Positions 17,418 to 26,242 of a DNA stretch of 64,000 nucleotides are shown piece by piece. The first letter of the stretch is position 1; each line of letters opens with the position of its first letter. The stretch is taken from positions 26,906 to 90,905 of the forward strand of contig JBFLVJ010000004.1 of assembly GCA_040758595.1 (NCBI GenBank). The letters are read 5' to 3'. Source of the DNA: Bilamarchaeum sp040758595. GTDB taxonomy: Archaea > Micrarchaeota > Micrarchaeia > Anstonellales > Bilamarchaeaceae. The position numbers were made by a program, and so were the translations under genes. Under the pieces are notes generated by a model. It searched no databases, was not told the DNA's origin, and saw nothing but the letters and a program-made list of their open reading frames with translations.

Positions 17418-18485
17418 CTAACCGATGACGTTCCTGAAAATGTGCGCGAGGAGCTGCGGACGCAGCATCCTGGTCGGCCTGTCCATGTGGCCATGGCCCG
17501 ACAGATAAGCATCGATATTCAGCTTCTTAAACGTTCTCCCGAGCGACGAGAGGGACCGGTCTGTGGCGCCGGAGAAGAATCTGCGTATGGCAGCGTGCAT
17601 GGCGAGATCCGGGCCGAACCGCGCCTTCCATTCCATCTCATATCTGAGCGGATCCGTGGCGAACCTGCCAGCCAGAGCGGCGCAGTTCCCCCCGAAGATG
17701 ACCCCTCCGCCGGTGGTCGCCTTGACCTGCCCTGCGGCATCCCCGGCTAAGAGCACGTTATACCCATCCTTCCTCATGGCGCTGATCCCGCGCATGCGCA
17801 GCGGTATGATCGCTCCCCGCGGCTTCACGTCTGTCGGCATGCCCTTCTGCCGGAGGAGCGCCCTCCACGCCCCACCCACATGCCCGGGCATCTCGACCCC
17901 CACTCCGAACTCCGCGTTCCTATCATCGTGCGGGATTATCCAGCCGAAGAAGCCTGGGAAGAGGGAATTGGAGAGGAACACCTCCACCATGTCGGGCTCT
18001 TCGCTCTTGTAGGGGACATTGGCCTGAAGGGTGGACGCGAACCTGCGTATGGCCGGGAACTTGAACCTGAGCGCGACCGAAGAGAGCGGTCCGTCCGCCC
18101 CGATTATGTTTTTCGAGCGGAAATCCCCGTCAACCCGTTCGCCGTACCTGTATTCCGCGCCTTCGTTTTGTGCCCTGGCGGCCAGCTCCTGATCCATCGC
18201 TGCACGGTCGCATAAATATCCGACCGGCTCTTTCCGCCTGACCGTGAAGCTCTGGCCGGGCATATGGATATGCGCTCCCCTGATGGGCGCTATCGCCAGC
18301 TTCTGCCAGCTCATATATGATGACAAGGATTCGAGCCCGTCGACCGAAAAGAGGCCGGAGCAGTTCTCCGGTATGCCTGAGACCGGGTGCTCCTCGGAGA
18401 CCACCACATCGTGGCCGCTGCGCAGGGCGCTGATGGCGGCTATCGAGCCTGCCGGCCCGCCTCCTACGACGTGGAGCTTTGCCAT
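17418..18485 (-). CDS. Geranylgeranyl reductase family flavoprotein
   Basis: The 355-residue FAD enzyme starts KLHVVGGGPAGSIAAISALRSG (Rossmann FAD site), then PVSGIPENCSGLFSVDGL and, near residue 250, LLAGDAAGQVKATTGGGVIFGG. Family members saturate the isoprenoid chains of archaeal lipids, which fits its position just upstream of GGGP synthase in the same direction. The length is slightly short but the core motifs are complete. Confidence 0.87.
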   Translation of the reverse strand: MAKLHVVGGGPAGSIAAISALRSGHDVVVSEEHPVSGIPENCSGLFSVDGLESLSSYMSWQKLAIAPIRGAHIHMPGQSFTVRRKEPVGYLCDRAAMDQELAARAQNEGAEYRYGERVDGDFRSKNIIGADGPLSSVALRFKFPAIRRFASTLQANVPYKSEEPDMVEVFLSNSLFPGFFGWIIPHDDRNAEFGVGVEMPGHVGGAWRALLRQKGMPTDVKPRGAIIPLRMRGISAMRKDGYNVLLAGDAAGQVKATTGGGVIFGGNCAALAGRFATDPLRYEMEWKARFGPDLAMHAAIRRFFSGATDRSLSSLGRTFKKLNIDAYLSGHGHMDRPTRMLRPQLLAHIFRNVIG

Positions 18486-18536
18486 GGAGAGCGTTTGCAG
18501 GAAAGCTTTTTTAAATGGCGGAAGGGAAGGGAGCCC

Positions 18537-18890
18537 ATGAAGGGAAAGGGGAGGCGCCCTATGGAATATCTGTTCGTGCTCATGCTTGTGGTAGGTGCAT
18601 TGGGAGTCCAGCTGGCTAACGGATGGCTATCCAAGAACGAGTTCGATCTCGCGAATTTCGCCATGATGGTGCCCCTGATACTCTTCGCCCAGTATTTCAT
18701 AGCCTGGGGCTACCATGACGGCACATCCCAGAGCGGTTTCATCACGACGCATATCATATGGACAGGAGTGCTGATCGCCGCAACCCTGGCCATCAACTAC
18801 ATCATCTTCCAGTCGATGCCGAACCCGACGAACCTCTTCGCCCTGCTCTTGGCGGGCGCCGCGGCCGTGATAGCGGTCATGGGGAAGTGA
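18537..18890 (+). CDS. Small four-helix membrane protein
   Basis: The 117-residue protein has four predicted membrane helices and few charged residues after a basic N-terminus (MKGKGRRPMEYLFVLML). I do not recognise the family. A TATA-like TTTTTTAAA lies about 20 nt upstream of ATG 18537. The gene ends 4 nt before the amidohydrolase, so it is likely co-transcribed with it. Confidence 0.6.
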   Translation: MKGKGRRPMEYLFVLMLVVGALGVQLANGWLSKNEFDLANFAMMVPLILFAQYFIAWGYHDGTSQSGFITTHIIWTGVLIAATLAINYIIFQSMPNPTNLFALLLAGAAAVIAVMGK

Positions 18891-18894
18891 TGAT

Positions 18895-20190
18895 ATGTAC
18901 GAGGTCTTCGGAAAGCTGGCGGCACTCCCAGGCGGGGTGAAAAAAGGCGTCTCGCTAGCCGTAGATGGCGACCGGATAGCAGACATCGGCCCCACCAGGG
19001 AGATGCGGAAGAAGCACAAGTTCGACGACAGCCTGGGCTCGGAATCCTCGCTCATCTGCCCTGGGTTCGTCGACACCCACATGCACAGCTTCCAGATAGC
19101 GACCCGCGGCCTCACGTCGGACAAGAGCCTCCTGGATTGGCTGAAGAGATACATCTGGAGATGGGAGGGGATGATGGATCGCGAGCAGGCCAGAGCATGC
19201 GCAGAGCTCGCTTACATGGAGCTGCTCAAATCCGGCGTCACCACATTCGTGGACTACACCTCGGTCCGCCACACCGAAGAAGCGTTCAAGGCCGCAAAGC
19301 GGTTCGGCATGCGCGGCAATATCGGAAAGACGCTAATGGACAGGGCATCCCCAAAAAGCCTCCAGGAGAGCACCGACAAGTCCCTGAAGGACACGGAATC
19401 ACTCATCAGGAAGTGGCATGGCAAAGAGGGCGGCCGCCTCAGGTACAACATCACCCCCAGGTTCGGCATCACATGCACCGACGAGCTGCTCGAAGGATGC
19501 CGGGAGCTGATGGACAGGTACGATGTCCTTTTAACAACCCATGCCAGCGAAAGCAGGTCCGAAGTCCACGCAGACAGGAAGAACTACGGCACCTCGTCAA
19601 TCAGGCATCTCAACAAGCTCGGCCTCCTGGGCAGGCGAACCATCCTGGCCCACTGCGTCTGGCTGAGCGAACCTGAACTGAAGCTCCTCGCCAGGACCGG
19701 CACAAGCGTCTCCCACTGCCCGGGCTCGAACATGATGCTGGCCAGCGGCGCAGCGAGGGTCGGCGACATGCTCAAGGCAGGCATCCCCGTGGGGCTGGGC
19801 AGCGACATGGGTGCCTACTACAACATGAGCATCTTCGACCAGATGCGCCTCTCTGTGATGCTCCAGAAGGTCTCCCGCATGGACCCTGTCGCGCTGGACC
19901 ATCGGAGCGCCTTCCATATGGCCACAGCTGGCGGTGCCAAGGCGCTATCGCTCGAATGCGGCTCCTTGAAGAAGGGCATGAAAGCCGATATCACATTACT
20001 CGATGGCAGAGCAATGGCATTCGTCCCGGACAACGATGCCATCTCCCAGGTGGTCTATTGCGCAGGGCCCTCTTCGGTCGAAAGCGTCATCTGTGACGGG
20101 CGCCCGTTGATGGAGGGCAGGCGGATGCTTGTCGCGGACGAGGAGAAGATAATCGCCCGGGCGCGAGAGTCGCTCTCTTTCCGCTCCTGA
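18895..20190 (+). CDS. Amidohydrolase (TrzN/SAH-deaminase-like)
   Basis: The 431-residue metal-dependent hydrolase has CPGFVDTHMHSFQ (first two histidines), TTHASESRSEV, TILAHCVWLSEPE, SHCPGSNMMLASG and GLGSDMGAYYN (metal aspartate). The pattern fits the branch containing 5'-methylthioadenosine/S-adenosylhomocysteine deaminases, guanine deaminase and chlorohydrolases. The exact substrate is uncertain. Length and motifs are complete. Confidence 0.85.
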   Translation: MYEVFGKLAALPGGVKKGVSLAVDGDRIADIGPTREMRKKHKFDDSLGSESSLICPGFVDTHMHSFQIATRGLTSDKSLLDWLKRYIWRWEGMMDREQARACAELAYMELLKSGVTTFVDYTSVRHTEEAFKAAKRFGMRGNIGKTLMDRASPKSLQESTDKSLKDTESLIRKWHGKEGGRLRYNITPRFGITCTDELLEGCRELMDRYDVLLTTHASESRSEVHADRKNYGTSSIRHLNKLGLLGRRTILAHCVWLSEPELKLLARTGTSVSHCPGSNMMLASGAARVGDMLKAGIPVGLGSDMGAYYNMSIFDQMRLSVMLQKVSRMDPVALDHRSAFHMATAGGAKALSLECGSLKKGMKADITLLDGRAMAFVPDNDAISQVVYCAGPSSVESVICDGRPLMEGRRMLVADEEKIIARARESLSFRS

Positions 20191-20338
20191 TAGATGAGGG
20201 CAAAATGAGCGGACATCTGAAAAGCCTAGAGCGCCGGCGGAGCTTTCGACTGGCCGAGGACGACGCCATCCCAGTCGGTATGGGGAAAGGCAGCTGATGG
20301 CTTCAGGAAGTTCGGGGGCGTATGCCCGCCACTATGGG

Positions 20339-21544
20339 TCATCTCCTGCTGGTCAGGACGATTAGCGCGATTATCGCAGCCATCACGATCGGTATGGAGC
20401 AATATCCGTCGGGCAGGGGGTCGGCAGGCGTCTCTGCCCTCCGGTCGATGCTGAACATCCTGCCTTCGTCCACATCGTTGAATGAAGCCGACACCTGGAT
20501 GTCGTAGGTGAAATCCTCGCGGAAAAGCGAGTTGTTTAGCCCGTGGTATCTCCTGAGCCTCTCATAAGGCTTCAAGAGGATAACGCTCGAGCTCTCTTTT
20601 AGGTATCCTCTGGGCGCGCTGAAGGTGTAGACACCGAACTTGTATTCGGGCTCGCTGTTGGCGACCTCCACTTCCAGCGCCAGAGTGTCTACGTCCATGT
20701 CTATAGTGATGGCGACTCCCCCCGGCTCCTCGGATATCGAGCGCTCCAGCACGGTGTCGGTCACCGAGAGGGCCGCGCCTTTGGACTCCGAAACAAGGAG
20801 GTCATATGCCTGGCTGTGGTCCTTCGCGTTCTGTATGGCCAGGTGTGTGTTGTCCAGCGTGCCTGCCTGGCCTAATGTCGGATCCATAGCCAGCCATCCA
20901 TGGCCGGGCAGGTACGCTTCGGCCCATGCGTGGGGCTGCCAGCTATCATCCAGCACATACCCGTTGACATATCTGGTCTCAAGCCCCAAGGAACGCAGCA
21001 TGGATATCAGCAGGTGGCTGTACTCCACGCAGACCCCTCTCCTGTCCCTGAAGACTTCCGTGGCCGGGCTCACCCTGCCCGAATAATCAAGGTCATAGGT
21101 GATGTCCTCATGCACCCAGTTAACGATGTGCAGGATGGTATAGAGGGCCGATTCGTCATCTGAAAGAGTTTTCGCTTTGGCCGCGACCCCCTTATCGGCC
21201 GCGATCAATCCTTCTGATGGGAGCGGGCCTCCTGGGAGCGGCAGGTCTTCTGTTATATCCGTATCATAATCCACAATGACGACCGCTTTTGCCCGGAGCA
21301 GTCCGCTACCGCTTCCGCTGCGGGATACATAGATGTTCTCCCCATCAGAGAATATGCGGGTCTCCGGCTCTGTGCTTATCGAGACCACGCGCTGGTAGCT
21401 GTCATTGACCACCAGCGCTCCGGTGAAGTTGTATGGCCCGTCGCTCGTTATCTCCCAGACCCTCTCTATCTCCAGCACAGAGCGGCCGAAGCTCACCGCC
21501 CATGCCGAGGACAATAAAAGGAGGATGATTATGATGCCTCTCAT
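20339..21544 (-). CDS. Exported transglutaminase-like protein with C-terminal anchor
   Basis: The mature reading begins MRGIIIILLLLSSAWA, a signal peptide. A transglutaminase/protease-like core carries the catalytic cysteine in RRGVCVEYSHLLISML, the histidine in WQPHAWAEAYLPGHGW and the aspartate in LAMDPTLG. The last residues IPIVMAAIIALIVLTSRR form a membrane anchor. It probably acts on the cell surface as a protease or cross-linking enzyme. ATG 21544 overlaps the purD stop by 4 nt, showing coupling; an upstream extension to 21646 runs inside purD and lacks a signal. Confidence 0.75.
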   Translation of the reverse strand: MRGIIIILLLLSSAWAVSFGRSVLEIERVWEITSDGPYNFTGALVVNDSYQRVVSISTEPETRIFSDGENIYVSRSGSGSGLLRAKAVVIVDYDTDITEDLPLPGGPLPSEGLIAADKGVAAKAKTLSDDESALYTILHIVNWVHEDITYDLDYSGRVSPATEVFRDRRGVCVEYSHLLISMLRSLGLETRYVNGYVLDDSWQPHAWAEAYLPGHGWLAMDPTLGQAGTLDNTHLAIQNAKDHSQAYDLLVSESKGAALSVTDTVLERSISEEPGGVAITIDMDVDTLALEVEVANSEPEYKFGVYTFSAPRGYLKESSSVILLKPYERLRRYHGLNNSLFREDFTYDIQVSASFNDVDEGRMFSIDRRAETPADPLPDGYCSIPIVMAAIIALIVLTSRR

Positions 21545-22839
21545 GATTCCCCGCGCAGAGCCGCCATCCTGGCAGATTTGCTTCCGACAAGCTTGGAGGT
21601 GCCGATGTCGCTCCGGTGCCACACCGGTCCCTTGATGTGCCTGCATCCCTCTTCAGCGGCCTTCTCGGCCTCATCGAGAGTTTCCGCGATGCCGAGCAAT
21701 CCGAAAGCGCGCGAACCTGTGGTGAGTATCTTTCCTTCCTGCTCATAGACCGAGGCGTAATATATCTTCGCCCCGCACCCTTCGAGCCCGTGAGCGTCTA
21801 TCTCCACCGGTTTGTCCCTGACCGGCTTCTCCGGATATCCTTCGGGCACCAGGTACTTGACCACGGTGCACTGGTCGGAGAACTTCGGCGGCCGCAGCTG
21901 TCCCTCGGCCATAGACAGGAAGACGTTTGATAGCGGATCTTCGAGCAGTGCCAGCACGTTCATGGCTTCAGGATCGCCGAACCTGGCGTTGAATTCTATG
22001 ACCCTGATGCCCTTTGCCGTGAGTATGAACTGGCCGTAGAGGACGCCGCGGAAGGGCACGCCGTCCTTCTTCATGGCATGGACGACCTCCTGCAGTATCT
22101 TCTTCCCCTGCCCGATGTCCTCCTCTTGCATGAAGGGCAGCCTCTTGCCGGTGGAATAGCTTCCCATCCCTCCGGTATTCGGCCCCTTGTCCCCTTCATA
22201 CGCCCTCTTGTGGTCCTGCACAGGAGGCATGGCCGCGATCCGCGAGCCGTCCGAGAATCCCTGCAGCGTGAACTCCTCGCCCACAAGCTTCTCCTCTATG
22301 AGGGCCTTGCCGTCTTTTCCTATGAGCGAGCGCGCATATGCCATCATCTCTTCAGTGCCTCCGTGCTCGCCGCTTATCCGCACGCCTTTCCCGCCGCTGA
22401 GCCCGAGAGGCTTGACCGCCACCTCCCCGAGATCCTTTATCACCCGAAGCGCGTCCTCGGTGCTGTCCACCACCTCATGGGCCGGGGAGCCGTGAATCTT
22501 GTGCTTCTCTAGGAGCTCCCTCATGAAGGACTTGTCCCATTCGATGCGGGCAGCGTCCCTGGTAGGGGATGCCACCAGCATCCCTGCCTTCTCCAGCGCA
22601 TCGCTCACCCCTGCGGCGAGCGTCGCGTCCGGGCTGGAGAATCCGAGGTCGAACTCCCTGCCTTTGATGGCAGCGCTGACCGCCCTGGTATCCTCGATAT
22701 CACATATCCAGTGCCCCTTGGAGAGCTGGGCTATCGCAGGATTCTTCTTGGACATCACAGCATACAGTTCGCAATCCTGTGCCAGTCTCTCGGCTATGGC
22801 GTGTTCCCTGGCCCCGTTGCCTATCAGAAGAGCTTTCAT
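21541..22839 (-). CDS. purD: Phosphoribosylamine-glycine ligase
   Basis: The 432-residue ATP-grasp enzyme starts MKALLIGNGAREHAIAERL and shows AVKPLGLSGGKGVRISGEHG, DHKRAYEGDKGPNTGGMGSYS and VIEFNARFGDPEAMNVL, all PurD hallmarks. It makes glycinamide ribonucleotide in purine synthesis; the late step gene purP lies at 44729. The frame is intact and the length normal. Confidence 0.95.
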   Translation of the reverse strand: MKALLIGNGAREHAIAERLAQDCELYAVMSKKNPAIAQLSKGHWICDIEDTRAVSAAIKGREFDLGFSSPDATLAAGVSDALEKAGMLVASPTRDAARIEWDKSFMRELLEKHKIHGSPAHEVVDSTEDALRVIKDLGEVAVKPLGLSGGKGVRISGEHGGTEEMMAYARSLIGKDGKALIEEKLVGEEFTLQGFSDGSRIAAMPPVQDHKRAYEGDKGPNTGGMGSYSTGKRLPFMQEEDIGQGKKILQEVVHAMKKDGVPFRGVLYGQFILTAKGIRVIEFNARFGDPEAMNVLALLEDPLSNVFLSMAEGQLRPPKFSDQCTVVKYLVPEGYPEKPVRDKPVEIDAHGLEGCGAKIYYASVYEQEGKILTTGSRAFGLLGIAETLDEAEKAAEEGCRHIKGPVWHRSDIGTSKLVGSKSARMAALRGES

Positions 22840-22856
22840 CCGATTCTCACCTGCTG

Positions 22857-23069
22857 CTAGACCCTATATGCTCCTTTCTTGCTGCCGCCTAACAGCTCGG
22901 AGAACGTGTCTCCGATGGAGCGCTTCAAGGGCGCTTTGACTATGAATGAACGCACATGGGGATACTGCTTGATCAGCTCGAAGCTGAAATAGTACTCTGT
23001 GAGCTCTCCCCTGGCTTCCTTTCGGGGTTCCTCTATCTTTGCGGACGCCTTGGCCTTCCTGCCGGTCAT
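22857..23069 (-). CDS. Small basic protein in the ATPase cluster
   Basis: A 70-residue protein with a basic N-terminus (MTGRKAKASAKIEEPRK) and a compact C-terminal part (YYFSFELIKQYPHVRSFIVKAPLKRS). No family recognised. Its start overlaps the stop of the 23066 gene by 4 nt, placing it in the same unit as the ATPase and membrane genes upstream. Confidence 0.55.
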   Translation of the reverse strand: MTGRKAKASAKIEEPRKEARGELTEYYFSFELIKQYPHVRSFIVKAPLKRSIGDTFSELLGGSKKGAYRV

Positions 23070-23770
23070 TCGAAGCGCCTCCTTATGTAGCCCTCGCGTA
23101 TCAGCATGTTGAGCCCTTCTTCGGCCCTGGTGACCGCTACAGAGTTCGCCTTCGAGAACTCCCTGATGTCTATCGTGCCGTTGTGGAGCTTTATCCAGTT
23201 GTAGAGGCCCTCCTTCAGCAGGTCGTCTCCCATGCCCGATAGCTGGGTGAGCTTCTTCTGCAGCTCGTCCCTCTTCCTCTCGCACTCCAGAAGGAGCCGG
23301 GTATTGGCCTCCCCCGAGCGCACCAGGTCATCGTATTTTGCGCTCATATCGGTGTACTTGGACTGGAGCTCGCTCAACTGGGTTGAGAACTCCAGCGCAT
23401 CCCTTCCGACTATCTTGGACGTCTCGGAAAGCAGGGTGTTGATGTGGGTGAAGATGCCCGTCGGCTTCACATCATAGTACTCCTCGGCGACCTGCAAAAT
23501 GTTCAGGAACGTGGGCATCAGATCCAGAAGCCTCGCCACCTTGCTCCTCTTGGCCGAGAAGCTGTAGAGGAAGTCGATGGCCTCCGGGCCGAACTCCACC
23601 CTGTACTCCAGGTATGGTTGGCCCCTCAGATCCGCGCCCTTTATCTTCTCCACGGTGAGCACATTCTTCGCATATGTTATCCTTGTGAATCCCAGCCCTG
23701 ACAGAAGCGAGGCGAGGCTCTTGAGCGGCTTCTTCTGCTGCGCCGCGATGGTTATCTTCTCTTCGCTCAT
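23066..23770 (-). CDS. Coiled-coil protein with C-terminal winged-helix-like domain
   Basis: The 234-residue protein has an alpha/beta N-terminal domain (about 1-75), a long coiled coil (about 125-180, EFSTQLSELQSKYTDMSAKYDDL) and a C-terminal segment that resembles a winged helix (DIREFSKANSVAVTRAEEGLNMLIREG). It lies 12 nt after the HerA-like ATPase gene and overlaps the small 70-residue gene. It may be an adaptor for the ATPase; this is inferred from position. Confidence 0.55.
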   Translation of the reverse strand: MSEEKITIAAQQKKPLKSLASLLSGLGFTRITYAKNVLTVEKIKGADLRGQPYLEYRVEFGPEAIDFLYSFSAKRSKVARLLDLMPTFLNILQVAEEYYDVKPTGIFTHINTLLSETSKIVGRDALEFSTQLSELQSKYTDMSAKYDDLVRSGEANTRLLLECERKRDELQKKLTQLSGMGDDLLKEGLYNWIKLHNGTIDIREFSKANSVAVTRAEEGLNMLIREGYIRRRFE

Positions 23771-23782
23771 ATCTCATGCCTC

Positions 23783-25372
23783 CTATTCGCTCTCGCGGCC
23801 GTCTTCCAAAACCACGTTCACGACCCCCTTGGTCGCCTTCCTCATCCTCACCAGCGAGAACACCTTGATGAGGTTCTTCTCGTCTATCCCGAGCTGCCTC
23901 AGGAAGGATATGATGGATGGCTTGGAATAGCCGAACTTCTCCAGCACCGCCACCAGCTGCTCGCCGTCCAGCAGGCCGTCGCCCTTCTCGAACTCGGTCT
24001 TGATGAGGCCCAGCTGGCTCTCGTTGAGGCCTATCTCGTAGAGCATCCTTACGAACTGCTCCCTCTCAATCTCGACAATCATCTCTCCACCCCGTATCTT
24101 GTATATGAGAAGCGGCTCTTCGCCGTCTATCTTCTCCATGAGGAATGTCATGACCCTGGACTGCCTCTCGGCGAATATCATGTTCACCGCGGCGTCTCCG
24201 ACACCGAACTTGGATATCTCCCCGTCGATGAAATTGGAATAGCCGATGGAGTTCTTCACATAGTCCCTGAACTCCTTGAGTATCAGCCTGAGCACGAACA
24301 CGCTGCCGATGTTGCTGAATATCGTCTTGTGCATGTCGGTCGGGTTCTGCGTGGCGATTATCAGCGAGAAGTTGTACTTGCGCCCTTCCCTGACTATCGT
24401 TATGACGTCGCTCCTCTCGTCCTGGGCTATCTTCCACGCCTCATCCAGCACCACGAACAGGCGTACGTTCTTGTTGTCCTTCTGCATGCCTTCTAGGCGC
24501 ATGAGCTCTTTTATGTACTGCAGTATAGTCAGGCCCGCGAGGCTGCGCATCTCCTCGCTCGGCAGCTCATGGAGGTCGATGCAGACCAGGCCGCTGGTCG
24601 TCAGCTTCTTGATGTCCAGCGTGGATGTCCCGGCGAAGAAATCAGAGCCCTCAGCCGTGAACCTCTTGAGGAGCCTGGCGGCCTTCTTCTTGCCGGTCCT
24701 CTCGAGCATCCAGACGACATGGGTGAGCGTAGGTCTCTCGCAATCCTCTCTCTTGCAGATCTCGACCAGCGCCTCTTCCAGCTCCTCTTTCCCGAGCCTG
24801 GGCTTTCTGCGCCTCGTCTGCTCCTCCTTCATGGCGCTCGCCTGCTCCTTCATGCTGGGCTTCTGCTTTCCGCCCCGATAGTAGACGTATTCGAGCGCTT
24901 CCTCTATGTCATCCCTCTCGTTCGGGTGGTCCTTGAGGCTGAGCAGGATGTCGAGGGCGGATATTATCTGCTTTATCCTGCTCCTTGTGGGGAGGCCGAC
25001 CAGATCCAGTATGTTGAGGCGCTCCTTGGCGAGGTTTATCACCCTTCCGCCCGCCTGCTTGACCCATTCGTCGTATTCGCCCACCCAATCCAGGATGACC
25101 GCGTTGGTGTTCCAGATTAGGGACGCTCTTGTCAGGAATGTCTTGACGGTGTACGATTTGCCCGAACCGGTTATGCCGATGATGGCGATGTGCGGATTGA
25201 TGAGCTTGGCCGGATTCCAGAACACCGGCGTGCGGAGGAACCTGGTCTTGCCTATGTATACGCCCTGCGTCGGAAGGGAGAGGAGAAGGTCCTTCCTCGG
25301 CTCTGGAGGGTGCACAAGGATCATCTTGCGCGCCACTTCCTTGGAGAGCATATAAGATGGTTTAAGGGTCAT
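23783..25372 (-). CDS. HerA/VirB4-superfamily ATPase (CedB-like candidate)
   Basis: The 529-residue P-loop ATPase has Walker A GITGSGKSYTVKTF, the HerA-type VILDWVGEYDEW after it, Walker B VVLDEAWK and sensor motif IATQNPTDM. It lacks the N-terminal HAS barrel length of HerA and has a C-terminal helical extension. The family pumps DNA or protein through membranes. Its neighbours are a two-helix membrane protein and a polytopic one, as in archaeal Ced DNA importers and conjugation systems. A TATA element (ATATATAAA, about 25408) lies upstream. Confidence 0.75.
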   Translation of the reverse strand: MTLKPSYMLSKEVARKMILVHPPEPRKDLLLSLPTQGVYIGKTRFLRTPVFWNPAKLINPHIAIIGITGSGKSYTVKTFLTRASLIWNTNAVILDWVGEYDEWVKQAGGRVINLAKERLNILDLVGLPTRSRIKQIISALDILLSLKDHPNERDDIEEALEYVYYRGGKQKPSMKEQASAMKEEQTRRRKPRLGKEELEEALVEICKREDCERPTLTHVVWMLERTGKKKAARLLKRFTAEGSDFFAGTSTLDIKKLTTSGLVCIDLHELPSEEMRSLAGLTILQYIKELMRLEGMQKDNKNVRLFVVLDEAWKIAQDERSDVITIVREGRKYNFSLIIATQNPTDMHKTIFSNIGSVFVLRLILKEFRDYVKNSIGYSNFIDGEISKFGVGDAAVNMIFAERQSRVMTFLMEKIDGEEPLLIYKIRGGEMIVEIEREQFVRMLYEIGLNESQLGLIKTEFEKGDGLLDGEQLVAVLEKFGYSKPSIISFLRQLGIDEKNLIKVFSLVRMRKATKGVVNVVLEDGRESE

Positions 25373-25420
25373 TTCCCTACCTCGACGGTTCTCTTATCTC
25401 TTAGGCGATATATAAATCTT

Positions 25421-26206
25421 TCAGAAGAGCGCATCCTTGATCTCTTCCTGCGTCGTGGGGAAGAAGTACTCCCACTCGAAGCATTTGAGCATCTCAAGAT
25501 CAGAGAGCTCGCGCACATCGCAGCCCAGGGAGCTCGAGAGTATGGTCTTGAGCTCCTTGGCCTGCCTCGTGACCCGGCTTAGCGCCTCATCCCGGGTGAG
25601 GCCGAAGGCGGTCGTGGTCGCGAAGGCGACTATCTCCACCGGGCGCTCGCCCTGGGTTATGCGGTCCAACAGCCTATTCCAGTATGCCAGCTCGCGGTCC
25701 ATGCGCATGCTCTCGTCCGCGGCCATCTTGGCTTCCTTGGCCTTCTTGGCTTCGACGGCGCCGCGCTTGCTCTTTATCTCCTCGATGTGTTTGGACAGGT
25801 CGAGCGTGCTTATCATGAGCGTTACCTTGACTATGTATTTGAGGGAGCTTATCGCTTTCTCGAAAGATTCGAACATGGTCTTCTTCTCGTCCGACCCTTT
25901 GTCCATGGAGCTCTCGTAGAATTTTATCTCCAGGAACTTGGAGGCGTAGTAGCCGCCCTCGCCCTTCTTCACTATGTGGTCCCTGCTGGAAGGGACCTCG
26001 TAGCCGCCGTCCCGCACCTCGATTATGTTCGCGGCCCTTGTGAAGAATGGGATGAGAAGGTAGCCGTATTTCCATAGCAGCAGCCCCAGCATGAAGAAGA
26101 ATCCTGCGATTATGGGGGTGAGCGGATTCCCTGAGACGAGCGATATAATGACTGCTACGAGGCCGCCCAGAAGAGAGACCACCGTCACCGCTCTATTGAT
26201 GAACAT
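25421..26206 (-). CDS. Membrane protein with two N-terminal helices, ATPase cluster
   Basis: A protein of about 261 residues: two adjacent membrane helices near the N-terminus (VTVVSLLGGLVAVIISLV and PIIAGFFFMLGLLLWKYG), then a soluble helical domain with a charged stretch (KAKEAKMAADESMRMDR) and a C-terminal part. The start is set at ATG 26206, about 25 nt below the TATA box at 26229-26236; a GTG at 26215 is also possible. No family recognised. Position between the polytopic protein and the ATPase suggests it is part of the same complex. Confidence 0.6.
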   Translation of the reverse strand: MFINRAVTVVSLLGGLVAVIISLVSGNPLTPIIAGFFFMLGLLLWKYGYLLIPFFTRAANIIEVRDGGYEVPSSRDHIVKKGEGGYYASKFLEIKFYESSMDKGSDEKKTMFESFEKAISSLKYIVKVTLMISTLDLSKHIEEIKSKRGAVEAKKAKEAKMAADESMRMDRELAYWNRLLDRITQGERPVEIVAFATTTAFGLTRDEALSRVTRQAKELKTILSSSLGCDVRELSDLEMLKCFEWEYFFPTTQEEIKDALF

Positions 26207-26242
26207 ATCACACACCTACCATTTCCGTTTTATAAATGCTTG

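Noticed and set aside
20191..20338. Possible small RNA between the amidohydrolase and the transglutaminase gene
   Set aside because: TGATGA-like and CTGA-like words occur but not in a consistent box order; the gap is short and otherwise featureless.
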